From Usnea hakonensis (lineage: Eukaryota > Ascomycota > Lecanoromycetes > Lecanorales > Parmeliaceae), in NCBI GenBank assembly GCA_013423325.1, contig BLJB01000011.1, positions 124,001 to 188,000 of the forward strand: 64,000 nucleotides of DNA. Reading direction: 5' to 3'. The translations under genes were made by a program, and so were the position numbers. Below the pieces are notes generated by a model. The model did not search any database and had not been told where the DNA came from. It saw only the letters and a program-made list of their open reading frames with translations. Below, in pieces: positions 8,660 to 20,053 of this stretch. Position 1 is the first letter of the stretch. Every line of letters begins with the position of its first letter.

Positions 8660-11400
8660 TGTGACAATCACACAAACGCGACTTCACCATCGCAAAGACT
8701 GATTTCGAGGACTAAGCAAGATGGATGCGAGTATTACTCGTGAAGGTTATCGTCAGCTACGCAGAAAGCCAAAATGCGATGAATGATGAGACCTCACGGA
8801 GAAGACAAAATAACGGCAAAGACTCATGGCGGTGATGAGAGCTGCCGATGGCAAGGACTCTGCGCTACGGTTGGAGCCAAAGTTGCTAGAGAAATGCCGA
8901 AGTTTGAAAGTCGCAAAAGGGACTGGATGAATGAGATGACATCATGAAGACGAGGCATATTTATATAATATCTTATGTGATTGCATCGACGCCTTGTTGA
9001 CTGATCAAAAGAGGAGTGAATAGCTCTGTAACGGTCCCTGGATTGCCAAAAGGTACCTCTCTCAGCTCAACGCGTGCACTTGAGTGCCAAAAAAAAATTT
9101 ACACGATGAGGATTGGTGAGGGAGGATAGCAACCACGAGCAAAGATGAGAGACGATAAATGTCACCAATGGCGGACATGTCTTATTTTGATAGACCAAAG
9201 CCCAGAGCGTTATGTTCTCAACCTTTTCAATATTGTAGAGACGAAAAGTGTTGCTGGAACTTGGATGATTTAAGTAGTCCCGCAGTCTGTCGATCCTAGC
9301 GCTAGCATTATTCACACGCATCGCAATCTATCTGTAGTGAATTTCAGAGCGTGAATAATCAAGGCCCAGCAGATTCACAGATGGTAAATGAGACGAGGCT
9401 GTTTTTCCGTTGGTGCCGTTCACATTGCAGTCATTGGTCACTAATGGACGCAGACAGACCCACGTCTATAGTCGTGCTGCGACGTAGTCTACTTCCTGAA
9501 TTGTTGAAGCATAGAAGGAACGATCACTTGGATTATCCGATCGTCTGAAGTCCCTGTTGCAATCATAAATACTCAGGGCATTTCCCAGCGTTGGAATGGA
9601 GAAGGCGGAATATATTCAAGTCAACGTTCGAGTGACCAACGGTGAAGTTGGGCTATGTTTAGACTGTATAGGGGCAGCAAACCGCTCAGCGATCTGACTA
9701 GACTATGCTGGACAGCGTCCCAAATAACGATTCAATCATCAACCCTCTATAGATAGCACAAGTCAGCGAGATAGTCGCGTGCATTGATAATGATAAACAA
9801 CGTGAATAGGACTCGTACGATAGTCGCGGAAAAGGCGAAGATTCCCAAGACGGGATGAATGGAGACGCATGCATAATGGATGGACCAATGTAAGGGTCAT
9901 GCAGCTTTCTCAGTACAATAGCCTTATCAGCATCCGGCACCGCCGAGCAGAATCTGGCCTTGGGCCATGGACCCGGGGTACTCAGGATGCCGACTGGGAC
10001 TGCGGCATTCCGAAATATTTGATCTCAGCCTTTGGCATTAGGTTAAGACGAAGTACAGCGTAAAGATAAGGAAAATTTATTCAAAAGAAATTTCAGGTGT
10101 CAAGGCAATGCAATGAACGTGGCCAATTGACGGGAGTGATGAATGATGAATGATCGGCTCTCACGTGGAAAATAATATCATCGTGCATGGCAAAGTCATT
10201 TTTAGAAGCGCTTGACATCCGCTGATAGCCAGGCCCACAACCCACACCGCCGATCGGCAATGTCATCACCCTGAAGAGATCTCTCGGCCGTAAACACTGC
10301 CACCATGATTTCCATGAATTCCTCGGGACTCGGGATAGGCCTTGACATTTGAAAAAAACGGTCAGCAGTGTCAAATAATAACGAAAGCAGTATTCGATGC
10401 GAGGCAGACGAAATCATCTTGAACTCAAAAAACTCATAAAATGCATCACGATATCAGTCGGAAGTAGGGAGGGTGGTGATTGGATGCGCAATGAGGCATT
10501 TTCTTAGTGAGTTGAAAATGTACGAGGAAGGTATTGACTGCGCCTGCTGAATTGCTGATCTCCAGACTCTATCAATCAGCCTTCTCCCCTTTGACTTTTT
10601 GGAGAGCCTGGGCCGTGGGATTTAATGCCACAACGTTTCGCGGCGCGGGCCTGTACTCTGCTACTCTGCATCTTAGTCTAAGGTATGTAAAGAAAGGATC
10701 CCGTGTATTCGCAAGGGCCAATAATCAATCAATAAATATCAATAATGGAGTGTACGAATGACTTGTAAGGCTGATAAGATTATACAATCTCTTAGTCGTC
10801 ATCATCTTATACTACTACCTTACTTTTTCTGCCTCGCTGTCTTCCCGTTGGCGTTTTGGCTGCACCAGTGGTGCCACATTTCAAACGCTCGGAGCCCCTC
10901 CACACTTGACTCTGATAGACGATTCGGAGAATTGCAATGTTTAGAACGGCGATCTCTATCCCCGCCCAGCCTTCTCCAAATTTTCCTCATCCCCTCTTTA
11001 TTGGGCTTGCGGATATACATTGTAGAACGAATGAACTTGTTGCTAAAGCGCATGCGATAGCCAATGAAATGAAACCGAAAAATCCGATAAGTCTCTTTTT
11101 ATAGAGCAAAGTCAGTAGATGAACAGCCAGCATGGAGTTTACCCCCCCTTCCCCCCATATCTTGGCGATATTCGCCACGAGGCGTACCCTGGAGCCCTGC
11201 ATTCAAGGTTCTATCCGCAGCCTTGGCTCGCCGGATTCCCTTGCTACTCTTGCTCCTCCATATAAACGCTGCCCACGCTTCACTTCTCTTCAACATTTTC
11301 CTTTTTCATATCCAGCAACAGCAAAAGCCTTCACCACATTGGTTGCGTTTCCCGTCGTGGAGACTTGGGCGCCGTCTACGGTAAGGCTGGCCACTCTGTT
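8660..11400. other. No supported gene
   Basis: All open frames here are short and look like chance. No element terminus or tRNA was recognised. The right end grades into the promoter of the copper-fist gene. Confidence 0.4.
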
Positions 11401-11440
11401 CGCTCGGCCGTGTCGTGCGCCCTTGACCGCCTTCTCACCT

Positions 11441-11690
11441 ACTCGTACAACCAATATTTAACCCTCCCATTCACCACCTCAACTCTTCCTCCTCTATCTC
11501 TTCTTCCAGATCCCTCCACCTTTTCAATACTACACAACACCATTTCAAGTCTCCGTATCTTGCCCGATCATCCCTTGCATCAACGCCTACTCATCGCCGA
11601 AAGCCCCACACTTCTCCCCCCCGCATATTCACTTCATCCCCTCTAAGAGTCTTATTCACACAATTGCTCCCACCTTCTTCTTCGTCGGAA
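11441..11690 (+). promoter_or_regulatory. Pyrimidine-rich promoter or leader of the copper-fist gene
   Basis: The 250 bases before the ATG at 11691 are strongly C/T-rich on the plus strand (for example cctcctctatctcttcttcc), a common layout of filamentous-fungal promoters around the transcription start. A chance frame of 93 codons overlaps it. I see no clear TATA box. Confidence 0.5.
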
Positions 11691-13255
11691 ATGTTGATTG
11701 ACGGCGAGAAGTACGCTTGTGAAGCTTGTGTAAGGGGTCACCGAGTCAGCACCTGTCAGCACTCGGGTAAGCTTTCGAGCTCTCACTCTCCTACTGAGGG
11801 TCTGGCGGTGGGCGCGTGCTGACAGTGGCCTAAGACCGACAGCTTACACATATCAACAAGAAAGGTCGTCCCGTCTCGCAATGCACACACTGCAGAGGTC
11901 TCCGCAAGGCTCGCGCCTCACATGTACAATGCGAGTGTGGGGCAAAACCACACAGCAAGGACGAGTGCAACGATAACGAAGGGTTGAGCGAGTTTCAAAC
12001 AGACATTATCTCTGATACCGGTGCCCAGGATCACAAAACGTGTTGCTGTAGCCATGGGGCACGGTGCACTTGTTCTCTTAAGAAAGATTATCTAGATCCT
12101 GTGCCGGAAATTGATATGCCTGTTGTGCCTCCGAGGAGATCTACAAGCTCTCGAAAGCCTCGTCTGCTGAAGGCCGACTCGGACAATTCCCTGACCGTCT
12201 TCACGAATGGACATCATAAACCTGTGCACAAACATAACCTGTCGGCTCATGAATGCGGATTGCCCTACAAGATCCCGATCCCCCACAGCGTTCCTGCCAA
12301 TGACGCAGCTCGCCGTTCAACAGACAGCTTGCCGCTGATCAGAAAGAAAGAAGAGGCACCTTCTCAACTGCACGACTCCATCTCGAGCGCCCAGCAGGAT
12401 GTAAGACGGGTTAGGTCCGAAAATGGATCTCCAGAGCGCAGTGGGGCTCGATTTCGCGACGGCAATGGTGATCTACCACCTTTGGATCTATCCTACGCGG
12501 GATTCGAGAGTACGCAAGGCCGGTACAACGAAGACTATGTCCAATCGCCAAGAGGATCCGAGAACTACTATTCGGCGTCAAATGAAGAGCTGCCTGCACT
12601 TTCTGCTGGAATGAACATACCCGCGGTGGACTGGTCCGCAGGGGACCTGCCATTGCATCGGCCCTTCTCAGGAGCATATAGCCAGCCGCCATCATATACG
12701 AGCTTTGAGCACAGCAATGTTGGTCCACAAGGCCTGGCCACCTCATCCTCTGGCGAGCTTTCCGAGGTCGATGATTACGTCTCCCACAACCCTCATGGCG
12801 TCCTCAGACCTGAGCTCGCATCTCCTTCAGCCGAAGAGCTGAACTACAAGTCCTTGGATTCGTCTTCAGCAGAATCGCTCAGCTATAATCCGACAAACTC
12901 CACATCTTATCCCACAAGTTCTTCGTCCTTTACAAACCAACCGCACATCTCCATGATGTCGTCCGGCAGCCTTAACGAGCGGGATATTAACTTCATTGCC
13001 ACCACAGCTTCTCCGACCGAATTTGAAGAACCGACTGCCTGTATGCCCTTGCGATCTGAGGCTTTTGCAAAACACGGCTTTACAGTCCACGACGCACAGA
13101 GGATGGCGCATCCAGAAACACCGGTCGAAGCATTGGGAGGGCTCAAATTGCCACCACAAGTGGAAGACAGAGACCACGTGTGGGCTAAACACTTTGACTC
13201 CTCGGAAGACTCTCTGGTACCGCAATGCAAAGTTGGAGATGATTGGGAGCAATAA
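11691..13255 (+). CDS. Copper-fist transcription factor
   Basis: Two exons, 11691-11766 and 11835-13255, give about 498 residues. The N-terminus is a full copper-fist DNA-binding domain: MLIDGEKYACEACVRGHR with Cys10, Cys13, Cys22 and His24 as zinc ligands, then the minor-groove segment KKGRPVSQCTHCR and a third Cys/His set (HVQCECG). The intron falls inside the domain after His24-Ser25, and joining restores DRQLTHINKKGRP. A second cysteine cluster (CCCSHGARCTCS) follows near residue 110. The rest is Ser/Pro-rich and probably an activation region. The family (S. cerevisiae Ace1 and Mac1, S. pombe Cuf1, Podospora GRISEA) controls copper uptake or detoxification genes. Which of the two roles applies cannot be told from the sequence. 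Confidence 0.92.
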
Positions 13256-13701
13256 CATCCGTAGGGGGGTGGGACTCCCGTTGACGAAGCTTTGAATTGG
13301 AATTACAGAAATTGCTCGCATTGGTGTTTGTTCACTTGTATATATCCTGTCATGGGCTGCGCGCATTGCGTAGCATTGATGCTAAGTGGATTATATGGCT
13401 ATGAATGAAGTTGTTTTCCACACATTCGGCGTGTTGTTATTGCATCCAGCTTTTCGAGCAATTCAACTGTCCCTTGTAAACCAAAAGAATTAAATCACCC
13501 TCTCCTTCGCTACTTCGCTACCAAATACTAATCCGTGATCCAACCAACAAGAAGGGTATCAATACCTACTGCAAAAAATCTCATCCAAACCACACTCCTG
13601 CATCTCTTCTATGCCTCCATTACAGCACCGGCAGACCGTTTCAAGGTCCCTATACCACCATGGCCCATTCATCACTCCCAAAGCCTCCCCCCATTAGGCA
13701 A

Positions 13702-14115
13702 CTAAGACCTCTTCTTCCCCGCCGTAATCCCACCCCCCTGATTCTTCTGCCTATAAGCCGAATAACCCACATACACCGCGACCAGAAGCCCAATGATGAC
13801 AATATTGCCTACACGAGTCACACATATCTCCCATTAGCAATCCCCCTTTTTCCACCCACATGACAACAACACCATTCAAGACAAAAGAAAAAAAAAAGCT
13901 CAAAGCATCCACTCACCAAGCACAAACCCCACAACCCCACTCATAAGCTCAAAGATACTCTTGAACACCCCGCTCACCAGATCGACCATCGTGGTCAGGA
14001 TATCTTTCGCGAGGGCGAAGAGGGATTGGAGGGTCGAGAGGAGGGTGTTGAGGATGCCGTTTAGGATTTCGAAGGAGGAGAAGAGGTTTGAGAGGCCGGT
14101 TGTTATGGACGCCAT
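13702..14115 (-). CDS. Small conserved fungal membrane protein, 101 aa
   Basis: Exon 1 is 14115-13917 and exon 2 is 13808-13702, with an intron of gtgagt to tgtag. The product begins MASITTGLSNLFSSFEI and is a long amphipathic, Leu/Phe/Val-rich helix region that ends in a glycine-terminated segment (GVVGFVLG). Exon 2 adds a clear transmembrane helix (NIVIIGLLVAVYVGYSAY) and a short basic Lys/Gln tail. The overall plan, amphipathic helices then one membrane anchor, matches an uncharacterised small protein that I recall from many ascomycetes. No function can be assigned. It is divergent from the BFR2 gene, about 330 bases away, so the two may share regulatory sequence. Confidence 0.75.
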
Positions 14116-14442
14116 GGGTGCGAGGGGTTGGGTTGGTTGGTGGTTGTTTGTGGATCGCGTAGTGTTTTTTGGGGGTAGAGGTGAGTGCGATGATGCGGAA
14201 GAGGTTTGTGGCAGGTTGGAGGGTGAAGAAAACGGGTTTGTTTACGAGCCCCGGATTCTTGGTTTCTGGTATTTGGGAAATTGGGGAGAGACGCGGGATG
14301 ACGTTCGCGCTAAAAATTAAAAAATCCAACGGGCGTTGGGGGCGATTTTTTCCCCAAAATCTTTTGTGCGGGTGATCGCCGCTACTCAAGTACATTTATC
14401 CAATTCTTCTACCGTATAAGTGGTTTGTCTCTATTGTTGCTC

Positions 14443-16249
14443 ATGGCGAAAGGGAAAACGCCCAAGTCATGGGTAGAACAGCTGGCAGATCTTGAAGATC
14501 CTGCGCCAAGAGGTTGGTTCGACCGCTTTGTTTTTGCTAGGTCTAATGGCTTGCAGAGCTTGATCCAGAGGACGATGCTGGGCATTTCGAGGAAGGGGAC
14601 GGTTCAGATTCAGCTGGCAATGATGGGGACCTAGCAGCAGCTCGTGGACACTATACGGATGTAGGGTACGCAATCTGTTACGGGAGCGAATCTAGGATTT
14701 AGAATTGACACTAGTCAGGAAAAGCAAGCTCCGAACAGCAGATGGCTTTGACCTGGGACCTCAATATACCGGCGCGAGCATTACCAGAGATGCACTTGTA
14801 GAAGCTGAAAGCGAAGATGATCCGTTCGGCAGCCATAGCGAGCAGGAAGAGTCTGAGAGTGGCGAATACGCGGACCCGGATGAAGATCTTGACGAGCAGC
14901 AATTGGACACCGATGAAGAGATTGATAGCGGTGAAGCGTTTGAGACGGGGGATGAAGAGAAATTTGCGAAATTCTCATTTGGAAATGGGATATCAAAGGC
15001 GGATGGGGAAGTGGAGGGGTTCGGTGACGGAGAAGATGGAGGTTCTGAAGACGACGACGACATGGACGCCTCGGACGGTGGAATTAACGGCGTAGACAGG
15101 GCGGTAGCAGAGGAGGATAGTGACTCGAACGACGCCGAGATGGACGATGATGAACCTTCAGACGGTGACAGCGACAATACTAGCCTCAGCAACGGCCTCA
15201 CAGCACCAAAGTCAGACGACAGAGCAGCTCTCCGTAAGATGATGGCCGAAGAGGCAAAAACAGTGGCAGCATCCCTTTCCAAAGCCGCAAAAACGGACAT
15301 TACGAAAGGTCGAGCCATTAAACATCAGCGTACCACCTTCGATTCCCTACTCAATACACGCATCAAGCTCCAGAAAGCTCTTATAGCCACGAATTCCATG
15401 CAATCCTCAGCCGCTGGACTACATGACCACCATAAAGCCATCGAGGCTGCCGAAAGGGCCGCACTAAAATTGTGGGATACATTGTCTGAGCTCCGCTCCT
15501 TGCTCCAGCCCACAACCTCAAAGAGCCTTCCCACCCCCACCACAACTTCCGCGACCCATTCCAAATCTCTTTGGGAAACAATGCACGACATCGAAACCCT
15601 CAACATCCCCAAACGCCGCGCAAACCTAACAAAATGGTCCCAAAAAACCACCCCTGCCACCGCCCTCCCACGCCCCGGCAAATTCTCCCAAACCCCCGCC
15701 CAACAACCCCTCACCAGCATCCTAGACCAGCACCTCTCCGGCCCCAACGCCGAAAAACTCGTTCAAAAGACGCAAACCCCCCGAAGTTGCGCCCCAGTCC
15801 AACTCTCCTCCCGCACCCCTTCCGACCCCTCCATCTACGACGACGCAGATTTCTACACCCTCCTCCTCCGCGACCTCGTCGACCAGCGCATGGCCGACTC
15901 CACCGCCACCACCATCACCTCTTCGCTTACCACCAACGGGGCAACATCCCTACCGAACCACCGCTCCTTCAAAGTGAAGAAACCGGTCGACACGAAAGCG
16001 AGCAAAGGGCGGAAAATGCGGTATACGGTGCATGAGAAGTTGCAGAATTTTATGGCGCCGGAGGATGTGGGGCGCTGGGGGGAGAGGCAGAGGAGGGAGT
16101 TGTTTGGGGGGTTGTTTGGGGGAGGGGCGGGGTTGGGGGAGGATGAGGGGGTGAGGATGGAGGGGGGGGAAGGGGGTGGGGATGGGGATGAGGATGATGA
16201 CGAGGTGAGGGATGGGATGGAGGGGGGAGGGTTGAGGTTGTTTGGGTAG
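14443..16249 (+). CDS. BFR2: Ribosome biogenesis protein BFR2 (AATF/Che-1 family)
   Basis: Three exons, 14443-14512, 14557-14665 and 14719-16249, give about 569 residues. The start MAKGKTPKSWVEQLADLEDP and the junction DVG-KSKLR match the family, which supports this ATG and both introns. A long acidic region (residues about 75-210, rich in Asp/Glu/Ser) precedes the AATF leucine-zipper-like domain (KSLWETMHDIETLNIPKRR) and the C-terminal TRAUB domain (DDADFYTLLLRDLVDQRM, then YTVHEKLQNFM). BFR2 is a nucleolar component of the small-subunit processome needed for early 18S rRNA maturation. The far C-terminus is unusually glycine-rich and coded by a purine-biased stretch. The gene ends in TAG, showing that TAG is a normal stop in this genome. 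Confidence 0.93.
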
Positions 16250-17491
16250 GGTGGAGTATTACTCATCTCTTATATACATCCCAAAAGATCCACCATCCCA
16301 ATCCCAATCCATCCCTACCTCCCAACTCATCCAAACCCCATCCCATCCCCCTCAACCCTCCAAAAAGTAAAAAAAGTAGCAAATTTAAAAGACTACCTAG
16401 CCAGAAACAGCGAAACCTCCAATAAATACATACGCTACCCCATCCCCAAACCTAAACCTACATCTATATCTACAAATCCAGTCCCCGTAATCTCACAGCT
16501 ATGAATCCAAAATACTAATTAATTGTTGTCTCGTTCCCTAAAAAAAAGAAGAAGAGGGCACTGTTATCTCTATCCAGAATCCCTGGCCAATACCACGCAC
16601 TCCCTCCCATAGCCTTCAACGACGTTACCGCTTGCTAGGTCTATGCGGATTTGTATGTGCGTTTTATCTACGCTTGTTTGGAGTAGATGGCGGGGGTGAG
16701 TGTGGGGTTCCACCTCCATCGAAGATTCAGAGTGATTTCCATCTCTACCTTACCTCTATCCTCCACACAGACACAGCCATATAACTCGTACGAGTACTAA
16801 CCCCCCCCCCCCCAATTTGAGATTTGCAAACGCGTATTTCTTAAATCATGTTGTGGATGTAAACGCTCTTTTCCCCTCACCTCACCTCACCTCGACTTGA
16901 CTTGAACGCCGCTCGGTTCTTCCGTGGCTCTTTTCGGTATGATGTATACCTTTTTTGGGGGCTTTATCTTCTTGGATTTGGATTTTGGGGAGAGAGGGGG
17001 GGGCGGGGATAGAGGGGAAGAGAGGGGATGGATGGGGATGGGGAAGGGAGGGGATGGACAAAGAGGAGGTTGGAGTGGAGGAGGGAATAATGCAAGGATG
17101 TAGCATCGATTGTCAAACTATGAAAAACGAAGTAGCTGAATTCCTCTGCCAAGCATGTGGACGATATGTGTTCGTCAACGTACAAAGGTGCTGTATTGTT
17201 TTCGACAAGGAGGGATGGAGGGATTGAGGGAAAGGTTAGGATTGATTGGATGGAGTAATTGGGATCGATTGTGCGAGGAGGCATGGTGGCCGTGGTGGTG
17301 GTGATGATGGGGTATTGTGTTCCAGGATCGGTTTGAGTCTCAGTCCCTTTTGATACCGCCAGTAGTGACAAAGTTCTGCATCATAGCGCTAGACGCAGAA
17401 GTGAAGAATTAGCATTTAGATCGCAAACTCGGGGTATGAAATGGCACCTTGTCCAGCGTTGCCCAATTCCCATCTCGATCGCTCTTGCTCA
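16250..17491. other. Intergenic; low-complexity patches, no supported gene
   Basis: The stretch contains a run of 14 cytosines near 16801-16814, a ggggatgg-rich purine patch near 16980-17060, and C-rich simple sequence near 16270-16340. No gene was recognised. Confidence 0.6.
16801..16814. repeat. Poly-C tract
   Basis: An uninterrupted run of 14 cytosines, a homopolymer prone to length error in sequencing and replication. Confidence 0.9.
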
Positions 17492-19335
17492 TCAAGCAGC
17501 TTTGAAAGCCCAGTTACCGTGTTCATCATTCTTTATCGTCACCTTGACCTTCCCCACCGAATCTTCCAGGCCTTGATATAGATCTATCCGCCTCTCGGCT
17601 CTTTTCCGGATATCCTGATCCACGTCTGTGAATAGTAGCGCTAGTGGACTTCCCTTCTAGGCCTGCACGGGGCTCCTAGCCGTCTTGACGATTGTTACTA
17701 CCAGGATGAGAAAGGATGACAGGACTAAGCCGGCGGGAAGAATAATCTACTACCAACGCACTCGAATCCCTAGCTGATATCCCGTACCGTTATACATGTC
17801 GTCTGGCGTAGGATATAAGACGCGAAGAGTGTTGGTTATGCTAAGGGTAACGTTTTTTATCTACCCGTCTAAGTCTGCTCCTGTTGCGTGCTAAATCGCC
17901 TGGATGATATTACTGGATGCCTGGGGAAGACCTGGGACTCCGAAAGCGTGTCCACTAAATAGAGAGGTAAAATGGTGCCTTAAATTCACAACACCTAGGA
18001 ACGTAACGTGAAATTGCGGATCGTGCATAGGGTTCATTTCTGCTAGTAGATCGAGGAACGTAACGTTGACAAAAAAATTAGCGTCGAGATCGGGTTTAAA
18101 GACCTTTGAGAAATTCTGCGAGGACTGTGTCTGCTGCGTAGTAGTGACTCTAATGTCGTAGGCTTGTACGCAAAACTATATGGTATACTCGGCTGCTGCA
18201 GTGTTTAACGGCGACTATGAGGTTTCCGAATTTCCTGGAGCTCCGACTATGTCAAAATTGGTTATGTATAGTATGCTTGAATTACTCGAGTTATAGGCGG
18301 CTCCTTTACTCGGTATGACTTGAAAGTCGGATCCCCCTTCCTGGCTCAAGTTCGCAACCACACTAGACGGCATTGTGACCGAACAGACTGGAGTTGATAA
18401 TCCCTCTTGGGCTTCTATTTTAGTATTAACGGCTGTATTGCAAGATAGCTGATATGTCGAATTGGAATAGCCGCCACAAATAGCTAAAGACGTTGTAGTA
18501 GGCCAAGTGCAATTACCTGTTGGGCAAGATGCTGGGAGCGGCTTAATATTGGGACCTAGAATACCGTTGTACGCCGTAGCTTTCAACTTAAGTGGTATAA
18601 CGTCCGGTATAACAAGCGCGAAGTCCTCGACGCGATCTACACATTTTGGTTGTAAGGGACCAGAAGTGACGGGAAGTCGGCGTAAGCAATTAACTGTTGC
18701 GTAAAGGTTCCAAACCCAAAGGAAAAAATCGTCACGAGTGCACTGTAACATGCCAGCCATCTGTAAGGATGTATCAGTTTCTGCATTATACCGAGGATCG
18801 AATCCTACGTCAAATACCTCGATCTTCTACTAGTAAAGAAAAGAAGACTCCCCCAAGCACCACGGGAGGCTGTATTCGATCGCTCTAGATCCTGTAATCG
18901 AGCACGGCGACTTGATTTGCTCCGAGGGTTTGAAAACTAAAGCCACACTTCTTGGCTTATAGCGGACCCAACAGGAACCATGAGTGCAACCCTGTTAACA
19001 GTCGATAGTAAAGCGATGAGAGTGTTAAGTGTTAGCGAAGAAGGTAGATCGATCTCATTCAGAGCCCGGCCATGGTAATGTCGTAGTATAAATATAAGAG
19101 AAACGAATGTGCATATCGATAGGAAAGAGGCGAATAATTCAGGGATCCACCAACGTAAACATGACAGCACACTTAGATTAAAATGACGAGAAGATTTTTG
19201 TGTTGGCCTTTCCGTCTGAGATCCTATGAGCCCACTAGCGCCTTCTCTATCGTCCGCATGGTATGATTCATAGATTAAGGAGGTCGAATCTGAGCCGAGG
19301 AGGCTCATGGGATAAGATTCACTGGATTGAGCCAT
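17492..19335 (-). pseudogene. DUF3176 family membrane protein, pseudogene with TAG stops
   Basis: The start at 19335 reads MAQSSESYPMSLLG, then two membrane helices (RWWIPELFASFLSICTFVSL; TLNTLIALLSTVNRVALMV) and GSAISQEVWL, followed by a TAG at 18937-18939 where this family usually has Trp. The frame then continues without a shift through ARLQDLERSNTASRGAWGSL, a DUF3176 signature. A length change near 18800 moves the frame. From about 18820 to 17492 one single frame gives the rest of the protein, including the extracellular CPTGNCTWP motif, a membrane helix (ILPAGLVLSSFLILVVTIV) and the usual end SPLALLF. It is broken by seven TAG codons and no TAA or TGA. The family is fungal and of unknown function. 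Confidence 0.85.
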
Positions 19336-20053
19336 TTTGGGACCCTGAGTTTGAATTTTGAGGTTGCGCTGAGAATTGAAATGTTTTTGAGAGACGACTG
19401 AGCGAATGGCAATATATAAATGGACAGATTCCTTGTGGGGTCCCAATGGGACTCGAGTTGTAGGCCATCAAGCTTTGACAATGAACATCATACTCATGCA
19501 CGAATGCGAAGACTAATTCCTTTTTTGATGGTGCCCCGAAGGCTGTCGCGGACAACATATCTAGTGATGCTGCACCAAATTTTCGTCTCGCATTCGGAAT
19601 TGTGAAATAAAGACTTCGGGACCAATTAATTGCTCCGGAAATCGACCTAGTCAACCTATCGCAGAACGCGACTGACATGGATATCACTCCTGCTGCCAGT
19701 ACCCAATCCAGACTACGAGGCTACGACGCCCTTTTTGTGTGAGTACCTTAATACACAGCCCCACGACTGCAGTGCCAGGGCGGAGACATGGGTACGTACA
19801 TAATCGTTTGAAATCATGTTTTCAGAACACGTTCACGCTGATACCCGGTAGGAAATCTCAAGCCTATAATTCAACGAGTGTCGCCGTTCCACATTTTAGC
19901 TCGCTTCATGGAAGATAAAAGGAACGTGAGACTGCAACATCTGATTTGGCTGGTCGTTCAGGATGCTACACTGTCATCCCCGTCATGCTCAACAAATCAA
20001 GTCATTGTTGCATTTTGCATGTAGATCATCAACACCAAACGCTACTTCCAACC
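19336..20053. other. Intergenic, no supported gene
   Basis: This lies between the DUF3176 pseudogene start and the 3' end of the disordered protein gene. I see no frame with protein character. Confidence 0.5.

Noticed and set aside
14761..15318. Minus-strand Ser-rich frame of 185 codons
   Set aside because: It is the complement of the acidic BFR2 region; GA-rich codons read as Ser/Pro on the other strand.
17492..18820. Reassignment of TAG to an amino acid, suggested by TAG-only stops
   Set aside because: Other genes in the window (BFR2, CWC16) use TAG as their natural terminal stop, and CpA-directed RIP explains the pattern simply.
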